A DNA stretch of 64,000 bases from contig CAWACR010000003.1 of the NCBI GenBank assembly GCA_963780675.1, forward strand, positions 1 through 64,000, written 5' to 3'. Shown here one piece after another: positions 1 through 9,555 of the stretch; the first letter of the stretch is position 1; each line of letters begins with the position of its first letter. The notes under the pieces were generated by a model. The model worked only from the letters and a program-made list of their open reading frames with translations, was not told the DNA's origin and did no database searches. A program made the position numbers and the translations under genes. Origin of the DNA: JAHECE01 sp963780675. GTDB taxonomy: Bacteria > Actinomycetota > Actinomycetes > Actinomycetales > JAHECE01.

Positions 1-227
1 ATCTCCGGGGTGTCGGGGGAGAAGGGGACGCCGCCGATGTCGACCCAGTCCGCGCCGTCGTCGGCCGCCGTGACCGCGGAGGAGACCGCGCGGTCCAGGG
101 CGAAGGTGGCGCCCTCGTCGTAGAAGGAGTCGGGCGTGCGGTTGACGATCGCCATGATCGCGACCTGGCGGGAGAAGTCGAAGGCGCGGCGGCCGATCTG
201 GCGGCGGGGGGCTCGGATCTCGGGCAC
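1..227 (-). CDS. folP: Dihydropteroate synthase, N-terminal part (runs off window)
   Basis: Folate biosynthesis enzyme that condenses p-aminobenzoate with the pterin pyrophosphate in the cytoplasm. The reverse strand encodes IMAIVNRTPDSFYDEGATF followed by GADWVDIGGVPFSP; the NxTPDSF loop and the GADxxDIGG strand are the first two signature segments of the DHPS TIM barrel. Only about 75 residues lie in the window and the remainder is beyond base 1. I chose the GTG at 227 (VPEIRAPRRQIGRRAFDFSR); an in-frame stop lies about 70 bases further upstream, so the start cannot be much earlier. The FDFSRQVAIMAIVN context resembles the FolP2-type actinobacterial paralogue, but the fragment is too short to separate the two paralogues. 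Confidence 0.85.
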   Translation of the reverse strand, partial: MPEIRAPRRQIGRRAFDFSRQVAIMAIVNRTPDSFYDEGATFALDRAVSSAVTAADDGADWVDIGGVPFSPDTPE

Positions 228-501
228 GAAGAAGCCCGGGGTGGGGCTCGGGATGCGGGCACGGGGGGGTCCTTTGCGGTTGCGGGGGCTCGGTCACTCT
301 CGCCGACGCCGCCGATGGCAGCGCACGCACACGATGCGGGACTGGTCGAGGCTCGTGTGACGCCTGGAACGGTCTCGCGGTGCTCGTCTCGGTACCGGAT
401 GTGTGCGTGAGGTGCCGCCCGGGCTCAGGGAGGGACCGGTCCGCGCGGGTAGGCTCGCGCCGTCGGGTCGCCGCACCGGGCCGTCGGCCAGTGGAGGACG
501 G

Positions 502-1669
502 ATGACCGCAGAGGGTGAGCTGCCGAGCGTTGCGCACGTGCCCATGGCGCAGGGGACCCAGGGCAGCACGCTCATGACCGTGGCCCAGCGGCTGGGCGAG
601 GCGCACCTGCGGGCGGGCGGGGACGCCGTGGTCGTCCTCGGGCGCGGGCTGGTGACGCCGGCGGTGCCGAGCCTGACGGTCGACTACGGACGGCGCCACT
701 TCTCCCGCGAGGAGATCGTCACGGACTGGGTGGACGGCCGGCGCGGGCGGCTGCGGCGCAACTACGGGCAGGTGTACGACGCGGCGGCGCGGGCGCTGGA
801 GGAGGCGCCGCGCGACGTCGTCCTCCTCTACGAGGGGCACTACGTCGCGGCGACGCTGCCGCGGTGGGAGGGCGTGCGGCGGGCGGGGTCGCAGGTGTGC
901 CTGTACGTGCACAACCCGCTGTCGCGGTCGTACGGGCGGCGGGAGTTGCGGCGGCTGCTGGGGCGGGCGGACCGGGTGATCTTCTGCGCCGACCACCTGC
1001 GGGAGGCGACGGCGAAGCGGGTGGGGCGGCGTCGGGCGCGGGGGTTCGAGGTGGTGCACAACGGCGTCGACGACCTCTTCCGGGCTCCGGGGCCGCGGGA
1101 GGCGCCGGAGGGGGAGTTCGTGGTGCTGTTCGCCGGGAAGGTGGCCGAGAACAAGGGCGTGCACCTGGTGATCGAGGCGGCGGAGGCGGTGCGGGAGCGG
1201 GTCGGGCGGCCGGTGCGGGTGCGCGTGGTCGGGGGGAGCCGGTACGGGGCGGGCGGGCTGGACGCCTACGAGGTGTCGCTGCGGGAGGCGGCCGCCGGGC
1301 GTGGGGGTCCCGGTGGACTTCGTGCCGTTCTCGGACCGGGCCGCGGTGGCGGCGGAGATGCGGGCGGCGTCGGCGGTGTGCCTGCCGTCGACGTGGGCGG
1401 AGGGGTTTCCGCTCGTGGTGCTCGAGGCGATGGCGTCCGGGACGCCGGTGGTGTGCTCGGACTCGGCGGGGATGCTCGAGGCGGCCGGGGGCGTGGCGCG
1501 GGTGGCGCCGATGGGGGACGTCGCGGGGCTCGCGGACGGGCTGGGCGCGCTGGCGACCGACCCGGGCGAGTGGGCCGAGCGGAGCGCCGCCGGGCGCGCG
1601 CGGGCGGCGCTGTTCACGTGGGACGCGGCGGCGCGGGCGGTGGCGGGGCCGGGCGGCTCGGCTGGGTGA
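502..1669 (+). pseudogene. GT4-family glycosyltransferase, frameshifted near 1300
   Basis: Cytoplasmic retaining glycosyltransferase of the GT4/GT-B type, expected to move a sugar from an activated donor to an unidentified acceptor. The first frame (502 to about 1300) gives an N-terminal acceptor lobe and the start of the donor lobe (FAGKVAENKGVHLVIEAAE, then VRVVGGSRYG). The second frame (1301-1669) continues with VPVDFVPFSD, LPSTWAEGFPLVVLEAMASG (the E-x7-E region) and GTPVVCSDSAG. One missing base around 1291-1302 (reads AAAGRGGP, expected about AAAAGVGVPVD) explains the break, so this may be a sequence error. Start ATG 502 follows TGGAGGACG. Intact length would be about 388 aa, normal for the family. 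The neighbours (folP, pgi) give no clue to the acceptor. Confidence 0.75.
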
Positions 1670-1720
1670 GGGCCGCGGCGTGACGGAATCAGCGGGAGCG
1701 CGGGTGGTTCGGGCCCGTCG

Positions 1721-1818
1721 CGGCCGCTCTCAACCGCAAGTGGGACCAGTGATGCAGGTGGGACGGCAATTGGAGTCACTCTGGCCACTCCTGCACCACT
1801 TGCGGTTGAGAGCGGCCG
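1721..1818. repeat. Long inverted repeat, 23-bp perfect arms
   Basis: Arms 1721-1743 and 1796-1818 are exact reverse complements (core CTCTCAACCGCAAGTGG), separated by 52 bases that also pair imperfectly (TGCAGG/CCTGCA). It lies downstream of the frameshifted glycosyltransferase and could form a very long hairpin. It may act as a terminator or be a mobile palindromic repeat; there is no T-run after it, which argues against a simple intrinsic terminator. Confidence 0.7.
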
Positions 1819-1821
1819 TCG

Positions 1822-1899
1822 GGAACGAGAGGCTCGAGCTCAGCGACGTGGGGGGCTCGACCTCGCGAACGAGAGGGCTCGACCTCAGCGACGTGGGGG
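1822..1899. repeat. Direct repeat of a GAACGAGAG...CTCAGCGACGTGGG unit
   Basis: Two near-identical 33-base units (1822-1854 and 1867-1899) contain GAACGAGAGG and GACCTCAGCGACGTGGGG segments. They share the GAACGAGAG.GCTCGACCTCAGCG vocabulary with the large palindromes at 7253-7341 and 9409-9486, so this looks like a half-copy of the same intergenic repeat family, arranged head to tail rather than inverted. Confidence 0.6.
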
Positions 1900-1985
1900 C
1901 GGGCTGTTCGGGCTCGGTGTGCCAAGTCCGTTGTGCGCGGCGCGCGGGTGCGGAAGAGTCGGCGGGGTGAGGCGCGCGAGGTGAC

Positions 1986-2003
1986 GGGCGCCGTCGTCGG
2001 CCG
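1986..2003 (+). repeat. Copy of a dispersed GGGCGCCGTCGTCGGC motif
   Basis: One of several near-exact copies in the window: also 7622-7638, 22183-22198, and reverse-strand copies at 10318-10334 and 10402-10418, with shorter forms at 20070, 28996, 38582 and 63238. Three of the exact copies are intergenic. Function unknown. Confidence 0.45.
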
Positions 2004-2090
2004 TTCCCGGCCAGGGATGTCGGCGGCGGAGACCCGGACGCCACGTCGCGCCGCGCCGTCGTCGGACATCGCACCAAGGAGGACCTCCCT

Positions 2091-3719
2091 GTGACCGCAA
2101 GCCAGGACATCGCCACCACCCCCGAGTGGGCCGCACTGCAGGCGCACTACGACGAGACCGCCGGGGTCCACCTGCGCGAGATGTTCGCCGCGGACCCCAC
2201 GCGGGGGACGGAGATGGTCGCCGAGGTGGGCGACCTGTACGTCGACTTCTCGAAGAACCGGGTGACGGGCGAGACCGTCGAGCTGCTCATCGCGCTCGCG
2301 CGGGCGGCGGGCGTCGAGGACTACCGCGACGCGATGTTCCGCGGCGACCACATCAACACCACCGAGGACCGGGCCGTGCTCCACACGGCGCTGCGGGCGC
2401 CGCGCGACGCCGTGCTCGTGGTGGACGGGCAGGACGTCATCGCGGACGTCCACGAGGTGCTCGACAAGATGGGGCACTTCGCCGAGAAGGTGCGCTCCGG
2501 GGAGTGGCTCGGGTTCACGGGCAAGCGGATCAAGAACGTGGTGAACGTGGGGATCGGCGGGTCGGACCTCGGGCCGGTCATGGCGTACCAGGCGCTGCGG
2601 CCGTACTCGGACCGGAGCCTGAACGTGCAGTTCGTGTCCAACGTGGACGGCGCGGACATCTCGGAGAAGCTGCTCGGGCTGGACGCCGAGGAGACGCTGT
2701 TCATCGTCTGCTCCAAGACGTTCACCACCATCGAGACGATCACCAACGCGAAGACGGCGCGGGCGTGGCTCGTCGAGGCGCTCGGCGACGAGGCGGCGGT
2801 GGGCAAGCACTTCGTGGCGGTCTCGACGAACGCCGCGAAGGTGGCGGACTTCGGGATCGACACCGCGAACATGTTCGGGTTCTGGGACTGGGTGGGCGGG
2901 CGGTACTCGTACACCTCGGCGGTGGGGCTGGCGCTGATGGTGGCGATCGGCGTCGAGAACTACCGCTGGATGCTCGAGGGCTTCCACACCATGGACGAGC
3001 ACTTCCGGACCGCGCCGCTCGAGAAGAACCTGCCGGTCCTGCTCGCGATGCTCGGGGTCTGGTACCGGAACTTCTACGGGGCGTCGTCGCACGCGGTGCT
3101 CCCGTACAACCAGTACCTCGCGCGGTTCGCGGCGTACCTGCAGCAGCTGGACATGGAGTCGAACGGCAAGTCCGTGCGGGTGGACGGCTCGCCGGTGTCC
3201 ACCGAGACCGGGCCGATCGTGTGGGGCGAGCCCGGGACCAACGGGCAGCACGCGTTCTACCAGCTGATCCACCAGGGCACGCAGATGGTGCCGGCGGACT
3301 TCCTCGGGTTCGCGCGGGCCGCGACACCCGTGGGGGTGCACCAGGACCTGCTGACGGCGAACCTGTTGGCGCAGGTTGAGGCGCTGGCGTTCGGCAAGAC
3401 GGCGGAGGAGGTGCGGGCCGACGGCGTCCCCGAGGAACTCGTCTCGCACAAGACGTTCGCGGGGAACCACCCGACCAACCTGATCTTCGCCCGCGAGCTG
3501 ACGCCGGCGGTGCTGGGCCAGCTCGTGGCGCTGTACGAGCACCGGACGTTCGTGCAGGGCGTGGTGTGGGGGATCAACTCCTTCGACCAGTGGGGCGTGG
3601 AGCTCGGCAAGGTGCTGGCGAACCGGATCGTGCCGGAGCTGTCCGGGGACGCGGACCTGGCGCACGACTCCTCGACCAACGCGCTCATCCGGCTGTACCG
3701 GGACTGGCGGGACGGGTGA
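2091..3719 (+). CDS. pgi: Glucose-6-phosphate isomerase
   Basis: Cytoplasmic glycolytic and gluconeogenic enzyme interconverting glucose 6-phosphate and fructose 6-phosphate. The 542-aa product has the normal bacterial PGI length. Family segments are clear: VNVGIGGSDLGPVMAYQAL (phosphate-binding region), FIVCSKTFTTIET, GFWDWVGGRYSYTSAVGL, YNQYLARFAAYLQQLDMES (close to the PGI signature), GEPGTNGQHAFYQLIHQG and SFDQWGVELGK. The catalytic Glu of GEPGTNGQH and the His of the following segment are present. The GTG at 2091 is preceded by AAGGAGGA (2076-2083) at ideal spacing, which fixes the start. It is followed by a strong inverted repeat shared with the convergent PIG-L gene. There are no frameshifts. 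Confidence 0.98.
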   Translation: MTASQDIATTPEWAALQAHYDETAGVHLREMFAADPTRGTEMVAEVGDLYVDFSKNRVTGETVELLIALARAAGVEDYRDAMFRGDHINTTEDRAVLHTALRAPRDAVLVVDGQDVIADVHEVLDKMGHFAEKVRSGEWLGFTGKRIKNVVNVGIGGSDLGPVMAYQALRPYSDRSLNVQFVSNVDGADISEKLLGLDAEETLFIVCSKTFTTIETITNAKTARAWLVEALGDEAAVGKHFVAVSTNAAKVADFGIDTANMFGFWDWVGGRYSYTSAVGLALMVAIGVENYRWMLEGFHTMDEHFRTAPLEKNLPVLLAMLGVWYRNFYGASSHAVLPYNQYLARFAAYLQQLDMESNGKSVRVDGSPVSTETGPIVWGEPGTNGQHAFYQLIHQGTQMVPADFLGFARAATPVGVHQDLLTANLLAQVEALAFGKTAEEVRADGVPEELVSHKTFAGNHPTNLIFARELTPAVLGQLVALYEHRTFVQGVVWGINSFDQWGVELGKVLANRIVPELSGDADLAHDSSTNALIRLYRDWRDG

Positions 3720-3772
3720 CGGCATAGCCCACCCGCCCCGTCTTCCCCGTCCCGCTCTTCCGCCCGAATGCG

Positions 3773-3812
3773 GGGTCGCGCAGGTCATGGCCATCTATGA
3801 CCTGCGCAACCC
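3773..3812. terminator. Bidirectional hairpin between pgi and the PIG-L gene
   Basis: Arms 3773-3788 and 3797-3812 pair over 16 bases with one mismatch (GGTCGCGCAGGTCAT against ATGACCTGCGCAACC) around an 8-base loop. It sits between two convergent genes, where a shared terminator is expected. Confidence 0.65.
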
Positions 3813-3859
3813 CCCTCGGCGAGAGGCGGCGAGGTGTGGGTGCCCGCGGCCCGCGTGGT

Positions 3860-5459
3860 TCAGTCGCCTTCGACCTGGATCTCTGCGAGGCCGACGTTCT
3901 GCGTCGACGGGCTGACGGCGGTGACGGTGAGCATGAGCCACGTCGTCAGGCGGGGGGCGAGGTCGACGGCGGTCGGGCCGCCGGTGGGATCGAGTTCCCC
4001 GACGGGCACCGTGCTGCCGTCGCTGAAGCCGAGGGTCGCAGAGACGATGTGATCGTCCGGATTGGGCCGGTCGAAGAGCACGACGCGCCGCACCTCGCGC
4101 GGGGTTGCCCACGAGAGGTGGAGCCAGCTGCCGACGCCGCCGCCGAGCGTGGCCCACTCCTGCTGGGGGTTCAGTGGGTAGCCGCCCGCGTGTCCGTCGA
4201 TGGCGCGTGCGGCGATCTGCCCGGTGGCGTCGCTCTGCGAGGACGCGGTCACCTTGGCGTCGGGCGCGATGTTGGCGTCGTGGACCTCGATCTCGGCGAG
4301 CCCCACGTTCTGCGTTGTCGCGCTGACCGCATCGACCCGGAATGTCAGCGGTCGTGACGGGGGTACCCGGCACGTCCACGATGGTGGGCTCATACCAGCC
4401 GCCGAGCGGTCCGGTCGCGACTGAGGTGGCACCGTCTAGCAGGAGGGTGCCACCTGTCACGTGGTCGTCCTCGTTCGGGCGGTCGTAGAGCACCACGCTC
4501 CGCGGGGTGTGCGGCGTCGACCACGTCAGCGTCAGCCAGCTTCCCGCTCCACCGCCGACTGTGGCCCACTCGTGCGACGCGTTGTCGGGGTACCCGAGGA
4601 TGTATCCGTCGACGGCGCGGGCGGCGACCTGGCCGGTCGTGGCGTCGGCTGAGGACGCCGTCACGTCGGCCAGGGCCGCGACGTCGCCCGTCCCGACGGT
4701 GTAGCGGCGCGCCACCCAGGGGGCGTAGACGCCGAGCGCCTGCGCTGTCTGTGGGACCTGCGAGTCGTGCGCGGCGTACACCAGAAAGGTGTCCGTCTTG
4801 TCGCTCGCCTGCCGCGCGTCGAGGTTCTGCGGGCGCATCGCGTTCATGTAGCCCTGGTGCCCGACCCTGAGGCGGGCTCCGCCGTAGGCCCGGTGCGCGG
4901 CCAGCCCGAAGTAGGCGGAGGCGTAGTGATCATGGTGGTCGCCGTCGCCGAACGCGCCGACGAAGTCGAGGAGGCGCACGACGTCGGGTGCGTAGTCGGC
5001 CATCAGGGCGGCCAGCGTCGACACGAGCTGGGACGCCGTGTACGTCTCGGCTCCGTCCAGGCTGTCCAGCGACGCTGCCGCGCCGGTCCACAGCCGCTGG
5101 AGCGACACCCGACCGGTGCTCGGGAAACCGCTCCCGTCGAGGTTGCCGTCCGGCAGCCGCATGAACACCAGACCGACGTGCGGCAGGGCATCGAGCGTGC
5201 TCATGGTCAGGGTCCGGCCTGCGACGGCGAGATCCACGTCGGTCCACTCGTCCGCGACGTCCGCCATGTGCGCGTACGCCGCGCGCGCACCGTCCTCACG
5301 ACCGCTCCAGTACGTCTCGTCCGTTCCGGCGTCACCAGCCGTGAGGTACACCGTCCGCACGCCCCATCCGGAGGCGATGTCCCGCCCGACCGCGGGATTC
5401 ATGAACAGCAGGTCGTCGTCTTGGTGAGCCAGAAGGTTCAGGGCGCGGGCACCGGTCAT
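3860..5459 (-). pseudogene. PIG-L family deacetylase with two discoidin-like domains, frameshifted
   Basis: PIG-L/LmbE proteins are zinc-dependent N-acetyl-sugar deacetylases. The N-terminus reads ALNLLAHQDDDLLFMNP, a variant of the AHPDDE metal motif that keeps the His and Asp ligands; FGDGDHHDHY supplies the later His cluster. After about residue 270 come two copies of a discoidin/F5-8C-like module (DVTASSADATTGQVAARAVDG...EWATVGGGAGSWLTLTW and KVTASSQSDATGQIAARAIDG...EWATLGGGVGSWLHLSW), suggesting carbohydrate binding. The frame breaks near 4340-4360, between VDVPGTPVTT and TFRVDAVSATTQNVGLAEIE; a single-base error would restore about 533 aa. No signal peptide is visible. Start chosen at ATG 5459, where it overlaps the stop of a short upstream ORF; a GTG at 5486 is possible. 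Confidence 0.78.
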
Positions 5460-5503
5460 GACGTGACACCGTGCCCAGCCGCGCACCTGCGATACGTCGA
5501 CAT
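5456..5503 (-). CDS. Possible 15-codon leader ORF translationally coupled to the PIG-L gene
   Basis: On the minus strand ATG 5503 opens MSTYRRCAAGHGVTS and stops with a TGA that overlaps the downstream ATG as ATGA (5459-5456). A GGAGGGGGG stretch sits just upstream of this ATG at good spacing, whereas the PIG-L ATG itself has no visible ribosome site, so coupling through this leader is plausible. The peptide has one Cys and two adjacent Arg. It is only inferred; such a short ORF could be chance. Confidence 0.35.
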   Translation of the reverse strand: MSTYRRCAAGHGVTS

Positions 5504-5802
5504 CACGGACCCCCCTCCGTCGGACGCCTACCTCGGGGCCAGCATGGCACTACCCGTTCCTGACCGACAGACCCCAGAGCCGTCTGGCGCGGAGGGCCTC
5601 GTCGCCGGACCCACTCGGGGGTGGTGGCGGCGAACACCGCAGGCTGGCGCAGGGTTTTCCTGTCCCGCGATCTGAGAGTCCTCGCGCGGGGTCTGGACCC
5701 CGCGGGTGTCCCGCGCCATCCTCGAGAGGGTTCACGGGGGTGCGTGGTGACGGCGCTGGCCGCTCGATCGAGTCTGACCGCCAACCTGCTCGGGTGCCGA
5801 GC

Positions 5803-6027
5803 GTCGTCGTCGCCGACCGCCAGGGACTCGCGATCAGTGCCGAGTGCGACGTGTGGGTGGACGTCGAGGAGTTCGAACGCGCCTGCCGACCGCGGGTCGC
5901 GCTTCCGGTCGAGCGCTGGACCCGGCACGACGCGGACGCGGTGAGCGCCGCCGTCGAGGCCTACCCGGGGGAGCTGCTCGTCGGGTGCTACGACGAGTGG
6001 GTCCTCTACCGCGTGAGCGCACGGCTC
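5803..6027 (+). pseudogene. Fragment of a SARP/BTAD-type transcriptional regulator
   Basis: The translation contains SAECDVWVDVEEFERAC and, 40 residues on, AYPGELLVGCYDEWVLYR. This matches the pattern of the bacterial transcriptional activator domain (D-W-DxxxFE and Y-G-LL-G-YDEWV) found in SARP-family regulators. No DNA-binding domain precedes it and nothing recognisable follows, so it is an isolated domain remnant of about 75 residues. The 300 bases upstream (5504-5802) hold no gene I can support. Confidence 0.55.
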
Positions 6028-6274
6028 CCCGGGACGACGCCGCCCCCCACCGCCCCGCCGGTCCCCCCTTCGCGCACGGCCGGGCAGGAGTGGGCGGGGG
6101 CCCTCGAAGGGCCGTCCGTCCGGCGGCTCCCGGCGCTGCGGGAGTGGCGACGCCGCCGGCGCCGAGGCGGTCACCGAGGCCGGCGAGCGGGTCGACGACG
6201 CCGCCCTGCCGCCCGGCGGCGTCGCCTACGCGATCACCGGCGCGCCGTGGCGGAGCTGGCGCGGGCCGGCCCTC

Positions 6275-6847
6275 GTGCGGGAGGAGCCGTGCCCCGGCTG
6301 CGGGCTCGCCCTCCGGTACGCGGCGCCGCCCGGGCCGGAGGAGGTCGCCGCGGCGGCTTTGCGCGACGTCACGGCGGCCCTGGACGAGGCGCCCCTCTGC
6401 TTCCTCGTCGACCCGATGGCGTGGGTCGCGAGGCCGGGGCTGGTCGCCGGGCTCGCCGCCGCCGGCCTCGACTCGGGCCTGCGGAGCGCGCGCTTCGACG
6501 GGGGCGGCGGGGGAGGGGAGGTCGACACCGGGGAGCCGGGCGACGTCGTCGTCCTCTGGTCCGACGCGCCCGCCGGAGGCCCGCTCTACCCGTTCGGGCC
6601 CGAGCCGTGCGCGGCCTGCAGGCGGGCCGGAGCGGGCGGGGTCTTCGTGCGGCCCCGGCACGCGTTCGGACTGAGCCTGCGCCCACCTGCGACGTCGTGG
6701 TCGTGGTGCAGCGTCTACGGCCAGCCGCACCCGCTGGTGGGCGCCGACGTCGCCGCGTGGTTGTACGCGCGCGTGCCGCGGCTGCGCTTCGTGCGACACG
6801 CGGGACCGGGCGATCCGGACGCGTTCCTGGCAGAGGAGTACCGGTGA
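6275..6847 (+). CDS. Unknown protein with two CxxC pairs
   Basis: A 190-aa product that I do not recognise. It has CPGCG near the N-terminus (Cys6, Cys9) and CAAC around residue 115, together a potential four-Cys zinc site, then WSWCSVYGQPHPLVG and a charged C-terminus. The same frame stays open upstream with protein-like sequence (AYAITGAPWRSWRGPALVREE), so the true start may lie before the GTG at 6275, or the gene may have lost its 5' end beside the SARP fragment. Its stop overlaps the next gene's start (GTGA at 6844-6847), so the two are probably coupled. Base composition is the same as the surroundings. Confidence 0.55.
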   Translation: MREEPCPGCGLALRYAAPPGPEEVAAAALRDVTAALDEAPLCFLVDPMAWVARPGLVAGLAAAGLDSGLRSARFDGGGGGGEVDTGEPGDVVVLWSDAPAGGPLYPFGPEPCAACRRAGAGGVFVRPRHAFGLSLRPPATSWSWCSVYGQPHPLVGADVAAWLYARVPRLRFVRHAGPGDPDAFLAEEYR

Positions 6848-7260
6848 CGGGCGAGGGCGCAGGCGGCGGCGACCAGACGGGCCGCGGCGGCGAGGGTGTC
6901 GGCGGTCCGGGTGTCAGGGGCCAGGAGGACGCGCCGTCGTCCACGCCAGGCCTGGACCTCATGGCGGGGCTGAGCGGGCGCCCGCGGGAGGATCTGACGC
7001 GCGACCCGCGCGCTCTGGCCGCGGGCGTGCGGGCGCTGGGGGACGCGCTGGTGGCGATCCTGGCGGGGCTGTCGTGCGCGGACCCGGCGGTCCGGGCGGC
7101 GGCGGAGGCGCGCCGGGTCGAGGTCCTCGGGTCGGTCCGAGCCGCGCCGCCGGCCGGCCCGCGGCTCCGAGCCACGGTGAACGAGGAGCTCGACGAGGCC
7201 CTGCGCCGCCTCCGCGAAGACCCCCCACCCCCACCCTCACCCTCACCCCCACTTCGCTGA
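6844..7260 (+). CDS. Unknown small protein coupled to the CxxC protein
   Basis: A 138-aa product starting at GTG 6844, which overlaps the previous stop by 4 bases. It has a Gly/Gln-rich first 35 residues, a central predicted-helical part (GLDLMAGLSGRPREDL, LAAGVRALGDALVAILAGL) and a Pro-rich tail ending PPPPPSPSPPLR. No membrane segment or known motif is seen. The last codons and the stop lie inside the left arm of a 37-bp palindrome (7253-7341), so insertion of that repeat may have created the present C-terminus. Likely partner of the upstream gene through translational coupling; function unknown. Confidence 0.5.
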   Translation: MTGEGAGGGDQTGRGGEGVGGPGVRGQEDAPSSTPGLDLMAGLSGRPREDLTRDPRALAAGVRALGDALVAILAGLSCADPAVRAAAEARRVEVLGSVRAAPPAGPRLRATVNEELDEALRRLREDPPPPPSPSPPLR

Positions 7261-7341
7261 GGTCGAGCGCTCTCGTTCGCGAGGTCGAGCGACACGCCGA
7301 GCCCCTCGACCTCACGAACGAGAGCGCTCGACCTCAGCGAA
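7253..7341. repeat. REP-like palindrome, GAGGTCGAGCGCTCTCG family
   Basis: Arms 7253-7289 and 7305-7341 are reverse complements at 36 of 37 positions around a 15-base loop. The core is GAGGTCGAGCGCTCTCGTTC. The left arm overlaps the stop codon of the preceding gene. Same family as 9409-9486, with diverged relatives at 1822-1899 and 21118-21265. Confidence 0.8.
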
Positions 7342-7375
7342 ACGGGGGCGAAGACGGCCGGGAGGTGCGTGCCGG

Positions 7376-7606
7376 CTACCAGCGCCGCCAGCGAGACCAG
7401 AGCCAGCCACCGACGCCGATGCAGATCCCGGCGGCGCAGACCGCAAGCCAGAGGGGCTCGGCGATCGCATCCCTCGCGACCGCGAAGCCGACGACGACGC
7501 CCGCCGCCGCCCAGATCGCCGTCCCGACCAGGAACATCGCCCGCATGTTGACCTTCACGGGCGTGAGCTCGTCGCTCCGGTTGGGTGACGGGGGGCCAAG
7601 GTGCAC
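7376..7606 (-). CDS. DUF2530 small membrane protein
   Basis: A 76-aa protein with two hydrophobic segments (AMFLVGTAIWAAAGVVVGFA and LWLAVCAAGICIGVGGWLW) and a basic tail SRWRRW, the layout of the actinobacterial DUF2530 family. The PVKVNMRAMFLVGTAIWA stretch is characteristic. It should sit in the cytoplasmic membrane; the role is unknown. It is divergent from the purine permease at 7903, a pairing that suggests, but does not show, a shared function. The 296-base intergenic region between them carries two hairpins. Confidence 0.7.
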   Translation of the reverse strand: MHLGPPSPNRSDELTPVKVNMRAMFLVGTAIWAAAGVVVGFAVARDAIAEPLWLAVCAAGICIGVGGWLWSRWRRW

Positions 7607-7714
7607 CCGGTCAGGGTAGCCGGGCGCCGTCGTCGGCCACCGCCGCTCTACCGCGGGGGCGAGGTAGTCGGTTCGGCGGGCGGGGGCGAGGTGGCCATCT
7701 GCCCCACGTGGGCG

Positions 7715-7778
7715 AGGTAGTCGGTTTGGCGTGAGGTAGTCGCGTCCTCACGACTACCTCACGCCGAACCGACTACCT
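7715..7778. repeat. 28-bp inverted repeat, AGGTAGTCGGTT family
   Basis: Arms 7715-7742 and 7751-7778 pair at 27 of 28 positions around an 8-base loop (CGTCCTCA). A partial third copy (GAGGTAGTCGGTTCGGCG) lies near 7663. It occupies the divergent promoter region between DUF2530 and the permease. Either an intergenic mobile palindrome or a large regulatory structure. Confidence 0.7.
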
Positions 7779-7820
7779 GGGGCCCTCCCCGGCCGGCCGC
7801 CGGCCGACCAGCCGCCCGCG

Positions 7821-7848
7821 GGGCCCTCCGCGCGACGGCGGAGGGCCC
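7821..7848. terminator. GC-rich hairpin, 11-bp perfect stem
   Basis: GGGCCCTCCGC (7821-7831) pairs with GCGGAGGGCCC (7838-7848) around a 6-base loop. It lies 55 bases upstream of the permease ATG and has no T-run. It is shaped like a terminator, but its location in a divergent intergenic region fits attenuation or a repeat remnant equally well. Confidence 0.4.
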
Positions 7849-7902
7849 GTGTGACCCAGGGTCCCGCTTTGGTGTGACCGACCTCTGGCAGCATGCGGCC
7901 CC

Positions 7903-9384
<1,482 letters not shown>

Positions 9385-9408
9385 GCGACGCCCGCCGCTC
9401 CCTCGTCA

Positions 9409-9486
9409 CGCTGAGGTCGAGCGCTCTCGTTCGTGAGGTCGAGCGAGAGCGCTCGACCTCACGAACGAGAGCGCTCGACCTCAGCG
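9409..9486. repeat. REP-like palindrome with perfect 37-bp arms
   Basis: Arms 9409-9445 and 9450-9486 are exact reverse complements around the 4-base loop AGAG. Each arm contains GAGGTCGAGCGCTCTCG and GTGAGGTCGAGCG, so the arm itself holds an internal inverted motif. It lies between the permease stop and the convergent YwiC-like gene and could terminate both. Confidence 0.85.
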
Positions 9487-9555
9487 CAAGGACGGGGCGG
9501 GAAGGGGCGGTGCTGAGCGCGGCGCGGCGGGACGCAGCCCGACCCGCTCGCCCGG

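Noticed and set aside
864..1970. Long plus-strand open frame across the GT4 gene
   Set aside because: Gly/Ala/Arg-rich shadow of the glycosyltransferase in another frame; no conserved motif.
1776..3794. 672-codon minus-strand open frame opposite pgi
   Set aside because: Antisense to a fully conserved pgi; composition (Arg, Val, His-rich) is that of a GC-driven shadow.
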